From contig JAIXMG010000034.1 in assembly GCA_025201345.1 (NCBI GenBank), positions 124,001-188,000 of the forward strand: 64,000 nt of DNA. Direction: 5' to 3'. The translations under genes and the position numbers were made by a program. The notes beneath the pieces were generated by a model. The model was given only the letters and a program-made list of their open reading frames with translations. It was not told where the DNA came from and made no database searches. Below, piece by piece: positions 12,088-23,957 of this stretch. The first letter of the stretch is position 1; every line of letters starts with the position of its first letter. Source of the stretch: Thamnidium elegans. Taxonomy: Eukaryota > Mucoromycota > Mucoromycetes > Mucorales > Mucoraceae.

Positions 12088-12754
12088 CTATATCTATTTA
12101 AATAAATCACAATCTATCGATTTAATTTTGTGTGATAAAAATCTTTTAGCTACTTTTTTTTAATACACTTCTTTTTTTTGGAACTTGATTTATCTTAATT
12201 TACAAGGGTAATTTTTATAGTGCATCTTCTCCCCGCTCGCCTTCCCTGTTACCTACCGCCAAAAAAAAAATTGTTAGTATAGATGTAAGGAAATGTTATC
12301 AAATACGACACGTCGTATTTCTATAGTAACATTCATGGTAACAGTACCGCAGAGCAATTACTGTAAATCACTTTATAATTTATCTGTATGTTTCAGCTCC
12401 CCCTGATTGGCTATTCGTTTACCCATTCATCACTAGAAAAGGTGGGAATATGTAAAAATAAAATTACAACTATTCAAGTAGGTAATAGTACGTATAGACC
12501 AAACAATTTTCTGTATAAACATGCAGTATGTAAATGCGCTCAAATTCCCTAAAAAGGTAAAAAAAAAAAAAATTACATTTTATGTCAATGGAGTTAATAT
12601 ACACAATCACATTTGCAATGACTCAACTATTTCACACACATAGTATAGGTGCTTATTTAAATCCAGTCTTTTAGTGCTTAATTCTTTGTGTTAATATAAA
12701 AGGAGATTGTTTTCTGAATGGTTTTATACTATACTCCTCTTTTTTCTATTAAAC
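12088..12754. other. Intergenic stretch between tandem genes
   Basis: This contains the 3' end of the SWIB gene and the promoter of the cyclase gene. A small palindrome, AAATACGACACGTCGTATTT, lies near 12300. No gene is seen. Confidence 0.5.
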
Positions 12755-13871
12755 ATGGCACCTACGACTACAAACACAAACACTATCCCATCATTTGATG
12801 AGTTACCCATTGACCCTAAATACCCTCCGCAAACCGCATGGGGTGTATGGGGAGAAGAAGATAATTTGGGCACACTTAATTTATTAACAGAAGAACGAGT
12901 TGCCAATGTAAAAACATTTGTTACTCTCTTTAATCCAAAATTAACAACTAATTTAAATATATAAAAAATAGGCCGCTAAATCAATTAAGCGTGGTGCTGT
13001 ATTCTCTCTCAACTGGAACTTGGAATACCCTGGTGCGGGACTCTTCGAAAGAACCAACATTGATCACACCTACAAAGAACTTGTACCTGGCAATTTAGCG
13101 TTTGATGACTGTTATAGTAACTTTAACACGCAAGCTTCTACGCAATGGGACGGTCTTCGTCATATTGCGCATCTTAGCACCGGTCAGTTTTATAACGGCG
13201 TTCAAACATCTGAAGTAGTTCGAGGTACAACCGAGTCTAACAGTCGGCTTGCCATTCATCATATGGCACGCCGTGGTATCGCCGGTCGTGCCGTCTTACT
13301 TGACTATGCTCGTTGGGCTCTTACACATAACCCTGATTTCCATGCGTTTAAAAGAACCGAAATCACTATTCAAGAACTAGACCAGGTTGCTGAAGCTCAA
13401 GGTGTCACTTTTGAGCAAGGTGATATTTTGTTGGTACGTACTGGTTGGATCAAAATATTTACTGAGTACGGTGATAAGGTGATGGACCATATCGATGACC
13501 CTGTTTCTCCTTCTTGTGCTGGTGTCAAGGCGTGTGAAGATACATATAGGTGGGTTTGGGATCATCATTTTGCCGCGGTTGGGTCTGATAATTTCCCGTT
13601 TGAAGCGTTCCCACCAAAGGATTGGACTAATTCATGTCGTAAGTAATATTTTTTTTTAAAAAAAAAAAGTTCGTAAGTATATTAACATATATTTATTATA
13701 GACTCCACGTTCTTGGGAGGTTTTGGTATGCCTATTGGCGAACTTTTTCAGTTAGAAGCCTTGGCTGAAGACTCTGCTAAAGATGGCGTTTACACTTACT
13801 TCTTTACTAGCGCTCCTTTAAATAAGGAAGATGGCGTTGCTAGTCCTCCTAACGCTTTATGTATTAAATAA
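12755..13871 (+). CDS. Cyclase-family (kynurenine formamidase-like fold) hydrolase
   Basis: Exons are 12755-12907, 12972-13638 and 13702-13871, giving 329 aa. The protein belongs to the metal-dependent cyclase family that includes bacterial arylformamidase. Fungal members have mostly unknown substrates. Family marks are the N-terminal TAWGVWGEEDNLGTLNLL, STQWDGLRHIAH (equivalent of the H-x-G-T-H-x-D metal site, with Gln and Trp where bacterial KynB has His and Gly), GIAGRAVLLDY, GDILLVRTGW and AAVGSDNFPFEAFP near the C-terminus. Length matches fungal relatives. No signal peptide is seen, so it is probably cytosolic. Both introns are GT-AG and keep the frame. The start at 12755 (MAPTTTN) is chosen over an upstream in-frame region that is hydrophobic low-complexity sequence. 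Calling it kynurenine formamidase would be too specific. Confidence 0.85.
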
Positions 13872-14176
13872 AATGGCTTTGTTTACTATTATTCTTTAAT
13901 ATTATATGCTTGAATATAAACATACATATTAATGCTTATAAAGTCTTCAATAAATTTATGCAGTATCTTTTTTTTTTGGCCAAACTGAACTCAGAAAAAA
14001 AACTCTTATCCTGCATTCAATTGCAATATTTGACTAGTCTTAAAAAAAAGGTTTACTACAAGATGATACTTCTATTTGGGGTGTTTCTATTCTACATTTT
14101 TTATTATTTTTATTTTTATGTGCGTGCCGACCAAAAAAAAAAAGGATGGGGAGGCGAGAAAACAAAATGGTGATAA
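13872..14176. other. Convergent intergenic stretch
   Basis: This is the short 3'-to-3' region between the cyclase gene and the uL3m gene. It is rich in A and T runs and has no gene. Confidence 0.5.
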
Positions 14177-15235
14177 TTATTTACTAACAGTAGGGAAAGG
14201 TGGTGGCATAGATTCCTTAGGGAAAAGTTTATCACCACGCAGCTTGACAGCATCCTTAATCTTGACAAATTGATCATCGAAACCAGGTACAGAACCTTTT
14301 ACGTAAACCAAGTTCAAAGTAGGATCAACCTTAATGACCTTTAAGCTTTGAACTGTAACACTTTCACCACCAAGACGACCAGCCATTTTCTTACCCTTGA
14401 AAACCTTACTAGGCCACTATAAAAAAAAACATTTAATATTAGTTTTTTCTTTTTTTTTATCGAATCATGCAACGCGTTTTTAAAATACATTACCTTACGT
14501 TGACCTGTGGAACCACCGGAACGATGAGTTAAAGAGACACCATGAGAAGCAGGAAGGCCCTTAAAGTTCCATCTCTTCATTACACCAGCAAAACCCTTAC
14601 CAATGCTACAGATATAAAAAAAAATCATCAACTTTCCAAAATAGTTCTCTTTCGAAATAATAAAAACTTACGAAGGTGCTGTAACATCAACATATTGTCC
14701 CGTAACGAAATGTTCAGCTGTCAACTCTGTACCAATAGGTAAAACTGCGTCCTTTGAAACTCTAAATTCATATAATTTTTGTCGAAGTCCAACACCTAAA
14801 GACTTGAAGTGTTCAATCATAGGTTTTGGTACATTCTTTTCTTTCTTTGGCGAACAACCAACTTGTACTGCGGTATAACCGTGCTTTTCCTCGGTACGAA
14901 CGTCAGTGACAATGACATCTTCCAACTAAATTTTTAAAAAAGTCAATGCATAATTCTAATCGAGTTTTCTATATAAAAAAAAGAAAAAATTAAAAAATTG
15001 TCCGTACCTGTAAAACAGTAACAGGCATACGAACACCAGTTTCGCTCCAAACAGAGGTCATACCCTTCTTTTTAGCAATGACACCAGTACGGATGGAATC
15101 AACAGTCCACTGTGCAGGGGTTGCTTGACCAGAGAAAGAACTGGTATGGAAAGTAGCTGCAACAACAGAGCGCATAGGGTTTAAACCTATAGCCTTTGCC
15201 GCAAAAGAAGACTTTATGAATAAGCTCATGGACAT
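14177..15235 (-). CDS. MRPL9: Mitochondrial ribosomal protein uL3m
   Basis: This is a structural protein of the mitochondrial large ribosomal subunit (bacterial L3; yeast MRPL9). Exons on the minus strand are 15235-15008, 14925-14672, 14605-14494 and 14416-14177, giving 277 aa. An Arg/Ser-rich N-terminus without acidic residues acts as the likely mitochondrial presequence. Family blocks are [61 protein letters not shown] and [20 protein letters not shown]. All introns are short and GT-AG with continuous frame. The 5' end faces the Zn2Cys6 activator gene across about 0.8 kb. Confidence 0.93.
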
Positions 15236-15914
15236 TATATAGAAAAAAAATAGCTTGTTTTGTCAAAAGTCTTTTTGGTCTACAGGAGTATGGAGGGTAT
15301 GGGGTCCCTCCAAAAATTATGACATTTTCAATAACCGAATTTACTACTTGTATGACGGTCACAGAAAAAAAAAGAACCAAAAAACATATGTGGCTTATCA
15401 TCATATTTTAGTAGAATGTAATAAAAAGTTTCCTGCAAAGACGTAGAAAAAAAAAGTGTGGTGGATAATGCACAGACCTACAATCCCATTGTTTAGAAAA
15501 ATCCGTTTTTTGTGCATTTTTTTTTTTTTTTATAGCTAAAAAAAGAGTTTTTCTTTTCTGATTGAGAAACTACTTCTGATAGCATCTTTTTTTTCTGTTC
15601 TTTTTTTTCTTTTTTTTTAGCGATAAAAATCAGGGCGATTTGTTGCCATAGTTACAAGTCACGATCACGAAATGCCTGGGCAACAGAATGATTGATGTTT
15701 TACACTTACATTTGATCCCCACGTAAACGCAAACTAAAATGATAACTTTTTTCTTTAAAAAAAGGTTTTTTGGGACAATAAAAACCACTTGATTAAACTC
15801 AGCCTGAAACAGACTGTTTTTTTTTACACAGAAAAAAAAAGGCAGTTTTCCCTTTCAAAAAACATTTTTATTCTTTTGTCTCTGTTTAATTTTATTATTT
15901 ATTTATATTAATAC

Positions 15915-15965
<51 letters not shown>

Positions 15966-16061
15966 AAGAAAATCCCCTCCCCCTCTCACAACCCAAATAA
16001 TAAATAAGTGGAGGGAATAACAAGGGAAAAATAAAGAAGACGAGTACTATACAAAAAAACA
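15236..16061. other. Divergent intergenic region
   Basis: This is the shared upstream region of uL3m (minus) and the Zn2Cys6 activator (plus). It contains many A and T runs, including an almost pure A tract of about 43 nt at 15918-15960. No gene is seen. Confidence 0.5.
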
Positions 16062-16157
16062 ATGCCAGAATGGACGACTCATCACCACCCACGCCAGAAT
16101 TACCGGAACGTAAGAACCGACTATCTTCTAACAGTGGAATTAAACGAAACAAAGTGA
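16062..16157 (+). promoter_or_regulatory. Upstream ORF overlapping the start of the Zn2Cys6 activator
   Basis: An ATG at 16062, eight bases before the main start and in another frame, opens a 31-codon ORF ending in TGA at 16155-16157. It overlaps the main ORF, so a ribosome starting there would miss the main start. This could lower translation of the activator. No expression evidence is available. Confidence 0.45.
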
Positions 16158-19025
16158 GTCGAGCTTGTGACGAATGTAGAAAGAGAAAGGTAAACTATTC
16201 ATATATATATATTTTTTGTACCTTTTTTTTTCCTTTTCAATATACCATATTCAAGCATATTATTTTATTACTTCCCATCAACTCGTCAAGTTTCACTGAG
16301 CACACAATTATATTAAACTCAGACTAATGATAATTTTTTTATTTGTAGGTACGTTGCGATGGAGCTCAACCTTGTGCAAGATGTCAAAAGTCTTCCACAG
16401 AATGTATCTTTTCAAATGTCACACCAAAAAGAGGTCCACCCAAACAATATTTAGAACAATTCGAAAGTAGATTAAAAACTATTGATACTGTATTACAAGT
16501 ACTTGAGCTACCTTTCGATGCTTTAAAACCCCATGAACTAATTAACAATTGGAAAACAAAAGGTAATAATATATATTTATATACAAAGGGCCACATTTTA
16601 TTAATTATTTTTTTTCCTTTTTCTTTAAAAAAAAGATCCAATAATTGAAACAAATACATACCTTGATATAACATCAATTGGAAATGCATTATATATACCT
16701 GATTACCCTGCTCGCGTAGATCGTATAGAACACCAACGTATACAAAATTTAAATACTGAACCACAACAACAACCAAATCACACTTTACAAACTAATTTGC
16801 ACACTGACCTCATTCAGTCTTATTTTGACAACATACATGCCTCCATACCATTTATCAGCAAGTCAATTCTAGCTCAACAAAATACTTCAGCTTTACTATT
16901 AAATGCTATTTACGCTGTTTCTTCAAAATTCATAACAAAATCAAATAATACCGATCCTCCGGGCTGGTCCTATTATAAATTAGCCCTCACTTTAATTGAT
17001 GCATATTCTGATATACCAAGATTATCGACCATTCAAGCTCTTTTATTATTAGCGAAATACCATGAACTTATCTATCGTCCTGGTTTCTTTTGGAGAACAA
17101 AGTTTTTTATACAGCTGGCCGGCCAAATGTCTAGTGATCTAGGCCTTTGCAAAGAACCTTCTTCTAGTACTCAACCGACATTTGATCATGAATTCGAATT
17201 GAGAAGAAGAACTTTTTGGGCTTTGTATACTTACCAAGTTTTAATGAGGTAAACCTAGTAATTGACACCGAAATAAATACACTAATTACCATTTTTTTAT
17301 AGTACCGAACAAGGCTTACAATTACAGTTTCCTATAGATGAGTGCACGGTCGAATACCCGCACGTCCTTTCGGACGAATCAAGTAGTGATTCTAATGCCG
17401 TTTCAGATTTTTATTGGTTATCCAAGGTGATACACACGCAAGCAGCTGTACTTGAATTTATGCGAACAAAGTATAGCGACACGAATGAAACCTTTGAAAA
17501 TGAACAACAAAAATTCTTATTATTGGAAAATAATTTACTGGATATAGGAGCTAATTTACCTCAATTGATAGAAGAAAGTAATGTCCATACATCTTTTGTT
17601 CATTTGATGTATCATTCTGTTACTATTCTCTTGTACAGACCGTACGCATTATCTGAAGAAAATCAATATCCAAGATATATTTCTGCTTGTCTATCATCTG
17701 CTTCGACTATCACTCAATTGGTTGATCATCTATTAAATAAGGGAGGACCCGATCTGTTTTATACTGTAGTCCGTGGTAATCAACAAATAATTTATTGTTT
17801 AACTGTGGCCATTACTATTCAAAGAGCTCTTCAACACATGTATTCTGATCAAATCAGCGAACTCTTTGAAAAGACTAGTTCTCTGTTACAGGTTATGACA
17901 CGCAAGTCTCCAGTTTCAGAATTAGAAGATACTAACTTTCAACATCAATGGACTGAGAGACATGAATTTCCACTAGTTTCTCCTTCTAATACATCATCTA
18001 CAAGATCATCCCCACTTATTCCTTCGTTGAAGTCCCCTAATAGTCCTAGCCTTCCTACTCCAACTATAAGAAAACGACATTCGAGATCCTCCCTTCAATT
18101 CCCTACCTCTGATACTAACTATGTAATGCAATCAAGTAGTTCTTTTGTTCCGGAACTTATCAGTCATCGTATGCGACCTACCTCCAATAGATCCCCTTAT
18201 GCCAACAATCGATTATCTGCCCCTGCTTTAGGTTCACTATATCAACAATCTCCCTATTTTTATCAAATGCAACAGCAGCAGCAGCAGCAAAAGCAACAGC
18301 AAACACAAGCACAAATACAAACTCCAGTACTGCCGCAACAGCAACAACAAAATTCTCCACAGCAACCTCAACTATCACATCCACAGCTATCACACTCACA
18401 ATTATCACACCCACAACTATCACCCACACAGCCTCAACAACAGCAGCGTCAACGTATGACTAGTTACTCGCAACCATCTTCACCCACAACGAGTCAATTT
18501 GGCAGTGAATATAATAACATAAAGACTGGTGGGGGAGGATCCACTATGATCTCAGCATTCCCTGTCACACCAATGCGCTCTACCTCTATATCCAGAAAGA
18601 CGGGACTGCGGCGTAGCGCATCATCTACAGGAGAATTTATTGTACCATCGCAACAACGAACTAACCGTACCTCGCGGCCCTACATTAACCCGCGCCGTCA
18701 TACATTAACCAACTCTACACCACCGGATCTTTCCAATGTACTTGTTTCACAATCGCCGCCATCATCTTCTTCCTCCGTGGTCATACCTCCTTCACCTCGT
18801 AACTTACATGCTATGGCAGTTCGAAACAACAGGTTCTCAGCACCTGTGATGAGCAACAATACCCAATTACCTTATATGATACCAATCACACAACAACAAC
18901 AAAATCAACAACAGTCTATGATGTTGGATCCCTCCTTTCCTATGGATCCAGTCATACCTGATTCACCAAACGAATCTATGATGGGTTTGTTGTTAACTCC
19001 TTGGGGTTACTCTCAACAGCCTTAA
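16070..19025 (+). CDS. Zn2Cys6 fungal transcription activator with Fungal_trans domain
   Basis: Exons are 16070-16189, 16349-16562, 16636-17248 and 17303-19025, giving 889 aa. The binuclear zinc cluster uses Cys 33, 36, 43, 49, 52 and 59 (CDECRKRKVRC then C-x2-C-x6-C), split by intron 1 within KRK/V. The fungal-specific transcription factor domain follows at about residues 150-480, with FFWRTKFFIQLAGQMSSDLGL and RRRTFWALYTYQVLM as conserved pieces. From about residue 500 the protein is disordered, rich in Ser, Pro and poly-Gln (QQQQQQQKQQQ) with a short repeated SHPQLSHSQLS block, as in activation regions. It should bind paired CGG half-sites in the nucleus. The target genes cannot be told from sequence. 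It is longer at the C-terminus than many relatives. Confidence 0.92.
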
Positions 19026-19191
19026 ATTATATGTACATTTATAAAAAATAAAAAAAAAAAGTATTCTCTTTTCAAATTCTAAAAAAAAAAAATATATGTA
19101 TAGAATTAAAATAAAAATAAAATATGTTTATTATGGCACCAAATGTGCTCAATTTACGATGTTTAAGTTGATTTACGTTAGTCTATATTAC

Positions 19192-19238
<47 letters not shown>

Positions 19239-19413
19239 TAGTCTCTTTAGGTAAATAACAGGAAATACAGATTGAAACACAAAAAAAAAATCGTTCAGAT
19301 CAGAAAACCAAAAAAAAAAAAAAAAAGTCTTGCCCAGCAAAGCGTTGTGGGGGAATGGTTGCCGCGTAAAATTTAAGACCACACTGATTAAAACGATTAG
19401 TTATCTAATATGA
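19026..19413. other. Convergent intergenic stretch with poly-T
   Basis: This lies between the activator and the first TUTase-like copy. A T tract of about 40 nt with one C spans roughly 19192-19234. No gene is seen. Confidence 0.5.
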
Positions 19414-21185
19414 TTAGTTTTTATTGCTAAAATATGTATCCATATCACAAATATCTTGAAGTGAGCTTCCTTGTTTCAATTTAGCTGCTGCAGAATTAAA
19501 TGTTTTGGCAATATTTTTCAGTGTATAAAATTTACAGCCACGTCTAATCAGTAAAAAATTAGGCCAGTACTTTTTTATATATAAAAAACCGATAACTTAC
19601 GCGATATTTTTTTCAAGTAGAAATGGATCTTGAATCCATGCATCATCTTTATTCACGGCCCTTTCTCTAAAACTAGCGTAGTCCGAACCACCATTAACAA
19701 TTGATATACACTTATAGTTTTTTCTTCGTGCACAGTAGTCCATAAATTTTATAAATAATGCACCCATAGTATCATCATTTTCGCTATACCAAATGGTACA
19801 TGCTTCATAATTTTCGTCATTGTTGCTATAAATATTTGTTTGTTTGTTTATAACTCGAACACAGGTGTGATACCGGATATTTACTTTTTCGATTTTGTTA
19901 TTATAAAGTGTCGATACTATATTTGTTTCATCATAATAATTACATTCAGGTGAGTTACAGTTATCTAATTGGCCTTGAAGGTTAGGTATGATAGGGTTTT
20001 CTATAATGTTCATCAAAAAATGCAATAATATGATTATATACGAGTATGAGCTCAACGTTGACATGGCACATGCTAGTTTTATTAATATCGGATTAGTATA
20101 TATATATTTAAAAAAACACACACTTGCCTTTGTTGATTCTTTGTAATTTAGTAAAGTGTAAAATTACAACTATCAACGGCTTGATTCGTTTATCTAACTT
20201 GAAATATTCAGAAACAAGCAAATCTCTTTCGAAAATTAAACCATCGTCAACTCCAATGGAACACGGTATTCTCGAGATATAGTGCGTGAATCTAGTTCTT
20301 TTTGCTAGTGGTATAGGTAAGGTAGCTTCCATACCTAACTCTCGAAGACATTTTGCTAAATAATGTACATCGTAAACGGTATCTTTCCTGTTTGTATGGT
20401 CACTCAATAATGCGCCTTCTCTAAAGTAACTTTGAGGAAGGCGAATACCCATGGAAATAAACTCGAACGTAAGAGACAATTGAGTATGCGAGGATCTATT
20501 CGAAAACAAAGATAAGCTTAAATAACTCTAAAGCATGATAAATCTACGTGCCCAATTAATTCAACGGATAATTCTGGTTCGTTAAAGATATCTTGAAATT
20601 TATTAGTAAAAAATTTTTTAATCTCTTCTCGGATTCCATATTCTTCTTTTGGTAAAGAGTTTTTCTAAAAATAAAATATGCAAATAGATGATTAACGAAC
20701 TACTTTTAATGTTTTACATATTTATATTTTATCCTATGACACGCCTGAATTTCGACCGTAAGTCTCTCGGTTAGGTCGTAGTAGTCTTCTTTAGTTCCAT
20801 AATGTTGTATTACGTGCGGTTCTCGATAAAGTATAAACAAATTAAAATTATAGAAATAAGGCTTTATCAAAGGTGGGAAACGTTGTCTACGTCTATTTAC
20901 ATCTTCCTGGTATACTCTACCTCTCATTACATTGTACCCCCATTTAATATCCAGGTCCTGGTTAGCAATACTACGGCCTTGCTTCATAAGGAAAGTAAAT
21001 AATTCGCCAAATTCATCCAGCATTTCAGCGTATTCTTCATTCATATTAGCATTTAAATGTTTCTCCAGAGCATTATAGGTCACAACTAAGGCCGCATTCT
21101 TTAGATAACTTTTCTCGGCCACATTATATTCTTGCGTAAAGCGTATTACATGCTCTAAAAGTGAGATAGCCGATTCGATACGCAT
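19414..21185 (-). CDS. TUTase/Cid1-like protein lacking all three catalytic Asp (array copy 1)
   Basis: This is a terminal-nucleotidyltransferase-like protein of 518 aa. Exons on the minus strand are 21185-20718, 20664-20552, 20495-20122, 20072-19601 and 19543-19414. The exon 2 and exon 3 lengths (113 and 374 nt) equal those of the intact copy 5. An N-terminal extension (about 150 aa) precedes the NTase fold. The loop after VELIG reads SSHTQLSLTFEFISMG, so the two Asp of the G-S...D-x-D motif are Phe206 and Ser208, and the third Asp is Ser273 (IPCSIGVDD). The second lobe keeps KLDKRIKPL and LSSYSYIIILLHFLM...PIIPNLQ. The insertion with NCNSPEC and YHTC is present, and the frame ends in WIQDPFLLEKNIARG. 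The intron after exon 2 needs a GC donor (20551) with a normal AG acceptor to keep the frame. It should be catalytically dead. An intact frame suggests either a retained non-enzymatic role or recent origin. Confidence 0.75.
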
Positions 21186-21500
21186 GGATTAATATTTATA
21201 AAATGGAACAAAGAAAGAGCAAAAAATCAAATAATCAAAATAAATCAAAATAAATCAAAATAAAGGTATTTATTTAATAGGTTAGCGGAGAAAAATCGAC
21301 GCCATGCAACTTGTATTTGTCAGGTAATTAAGTGGAGACGTCAGCACTTTGCTCCACGTTTACTTGACAAATTCTTTCGAAACTGGATTCTTTCGTCAAT
21401 AGTCAATAATAATATTTCGTTTGGTACCTATACAAGCAATCCTAAAATGCGTAAAATAATATAGGGTCAGTTAACCAAACTAATAATATAGCGTAATCAA

Positions 21501-21960
21501 TTAAGATTTTTTTTTTTTTTTTGGATCTTGAATAAACACGGAAGCTTTGTTATAATCGTCATTTTCCATACCCACAATTTCGCCATCACTATTTATAATA
21601 GAAACAGTCCTATAATTTCTATTAGAAGAATAAAACTTGAAAAAACCGCTCAAAACTGAACCCAAATTATCATTATTCTTGCTGATCCAAATAGTCAATT
21701 CTGAGTCCTTCGAAAAACCTCCAACTCTATTACACTCGCCTGTAACTGAACTTTTAATACGAACACAACCATGGTACCATATATAGTATTCTTGAATATC
21801 GTTCTTGAATTTGGTGAATATACGACCATTGCTTTTATTGAACCGGCAGGTAGTGGATTTACATTCAATAAGAATATTCTGTAGACTTACAATAACTGGC
21901 TTCCTCAACCCGCACATTAAAAAACGCAGGTCCATGATAATGTAACTGGTAGTACCCAAT
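21501..21960 (-). pseudogene. TUTase-like C-terminal fragment (array copy 2)
   Basis: Only the region equivalent to exon 4 of its neighbours remains: SYIIMDLRFLMCGLRKPVIV, then the insertion with ECKSTTC and YHGCVRI, then NDNLGSVLSGFFKFY and VFIQDP. The frame then runs into Lys codons from a 14-nt A tract and stops. A TAA lies in frame just upstream of 21960, and no NTase core precedes it. It has no plausible start or catalytic half, so it is a relic. Confidence 0.75.
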
Positions 21961-22022
21961 AATTAAAAGTCGTCAGCTATTAAAATAAAATTGATTAAAT
22001 CAGACAATGTATATAAAATTTA

Positions 22023-22928
22023 CAGTTTTCTTAGGGACCACGGCGCAAATCTTTCGGACCACGGGGGAGTGTACATAGGGTAACTTGGATCGGATGCCCC
22101 GTGGTCCGAAAAAAATAACTATGTGCACTCCCGTGGTCCGAGCGTTATCAAACAAAACTAAAACATTAGAGTTGTTTAATTGATATTCGTTATTTTATTT
22201 TGTTATTTTATATTACTTATACACATCATAAAATATTTAAGATTATTTTTTACGCTTATCATTCATGCTCGTCTTTTTCTGCATCAAGAGTCTTTCCTTC
22301 TGTATGTTTGGGAAATTGCCCAAAGAGATTCCATGTCGATTTAAACAATGTAGCATAGGATTCGTCTACCTGGAAGTACATATGGCTAACAGAAGGATAT
22401 GACATACGCCTATGGCCGAACTCGACAGCTACCCAGTGTGCATTTTTTATATTTTGAAGGTGATGTGGCCGTACTTTTACCTTTGGTTTTATAGTAACCT
22501 TAAGTGGCAAAATAGTGAGTGGTTCATAAAGACGTCTTTTATTCCAGGCGTCAGGATATGTACATACAGGTATGTTGTAAGTATCTGCAACTGCTCGAAC
22601 ACAGCCAAGATAGTCAAACCAAATAGACATGCTCGTTCTTCTATACTCCTACATATCTGATTTGATGCTCCTTTCTAGGCTGGCAACGTCGAAACCAAAG
22701 TATTTATATACATGCTCTTTTTGGATTCACACTCTACGAGCATATCTTTCTTAACATCCCTATACCTATCATCATTGAGCTTTTAAACTTTTGTTTTGAC
22801 GCAGTTCAGAGACCAAAACTTTCTCGGGTCATTGGAGTGCACATAGTTATTTTTTTCGGACCACGGGGCATCCGATCCAAGTTACCCGTGGTCCGAAAGA
22901 TTTGCGCCATGGTCCCTAAGAAAACCGT
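22023..22928. mobile_element. 0.9-kb inverted-repeat element carrying an OTU-like ORF
   Basis: The ends are inverted repeats of about 110 bp. They share GTTTTCTTAGGGACCA, GCGCAAATCTTTCGGACCAC, TAACTTGGATCGGATGCCCC and ACTATGTGCACTCC in the same order. The left arm has a 15-bp block (about 22065-22079) missing from the right arm. The outer ends match the small MITE at 4120, but the body is longer and includes a minus-strand ORF. The element sits between TUTase-like copies 2 and 3. TTT flanks both ends, so a clean TA duplication is not seen here. Confidence 0.75.
22259..22630 (-). pseudogene. OTU-like cysteine protease fragment inside the inverted-repeat element
   Basis: This 123-aa frame, MSIWFDYLGCVRAVADTYNI..., resembles the C-terminal half of OTU-fold domains: W-F-D...A-V-A-D-T-Y-N-x-P-V-C-x-Y, then a Leu/Pro-rich strand, then NAHWVAVEFGH, which would carry the catalytic His. 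Upstream on the same strand, past an in-frame stop, the translation still reads as family-like sequence (FGFDVASLERSIKSDM). The N-terminal catalytic Cys region is not found within the element. I infer a captured, truncated OTU-type gene of the kind seen in repeats of early-diverging fungi. Enzyme activity is unlikely. Another possibility is a transposon accessory protein with no protease role. Confidence 0.45.
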
Positions 22929-22964
22929 TTTCTAAATATTATTATAATATAAACATATATTAAA

Positions 22965-23957
22965 TTCGCCTATCACAAATTTCTTGATACGAATATCCAT
23001 TTTGTAACATGTCCGCAACGGTAATAAATACTCCAGTAATGACTTTTAACGCATTATATTTACAGCTACGCCTAATCGTTAATTAAGGTTAACTAATGTA
23101 AATTTTTTTTTTAAATCTGATAAACGTACGCTATATTCTTTTTTTACCGAATAGGGGTCCTGGACCCATACAGCATTTGTACTTCGTTTTTTCTCGAAGT
23201 TAGTGATTGAGATTGTTTTATAATTTTCCCTTTGAAAATAGTAAGCTATAAAACCAAGAAACGATACACCCAAGTTATTATTGTTTTCGCTATACCAAAT
23301 AATGGTTTTAATTGTATTGTTATTATTGTCGTTATATTCACCTGTTTGTTTGTTGACAATACGGACACAGTTGTGGCACTGAATATCCAACTTTTCTATT
23401 TTGTTGTCAAAAAACATTGTTACTGGCTCATTCTTCGAGTTATAAAAGTGATCGACTGAATTACATTCAACAGGAAAATTTTGAAAGAATAATAGATTAA
23501 ATCAATATGTTTTCTTTTACCTCAAAATATATTCCAGTATCTTTAGTGTGTTTTTCTGTCAAAGTATAATATTCATCTTTGGTTCCGTAGTATTTTAATG
23601 GAGTCGGTTTTTGGTAAAGCGCAAACAAGTTATATCTATAAAATATAATCTGTTTCAAAAGTAAGAAAATATTTTTCTTGCAACGATCATCCTTATCATA
23701 TTTTTTTCCGTGCATAATACAATATGTCCGATTATACATATATCATTAATATATTGTTCTCGCTTCATCAGAAATTCAAATAGTCCATCATAATGTTTCG
23801 ACATTTCAAAGTATTCTTTCGTCATGTGAGTTTTCAAACAAAGTTTTAAAGTATCGACCCGCGTAACCGTACTAGTACCGTCGCCCTCTGCTAAATTATT
23901 ATTTTTTATATGCTCTATAATGAATTCACTTACGGTTGTAGAAGTTTTGGTGTCCAT
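22965..23957 (-). pseudogene. TUTase-like pseudogene with internal deletion (array copy 3)
   Basis: It starts like copies 1 and 4 with an N-terminal extension (MDTKTSTTVSEF...), but the frame shifts near 23730 and continues as TYCIMHGKKYDK to YYGTKDEYYTLTEKH. Directly after the exon 1 donor (23520) comes the C-terminal insertion, VECNSVDHFYN with CHNCVRI. Exons 2 and 3 and the start of exon 4, including the whole catalytic core, are therefore missing. The C-terminal WVQDPYSVKK and a last exon-like piece (SCKYNALKVITG) remain, out of frame with each other. Confidence 0.75.

Noticed and set aside
22259..22630. Calling the ORF in the inverted-repeat element an active deubiquitinase
   Set aside because: The half that should carry the catalytic Cys is missing and a stop lies upstream, so only a fragment is supported.
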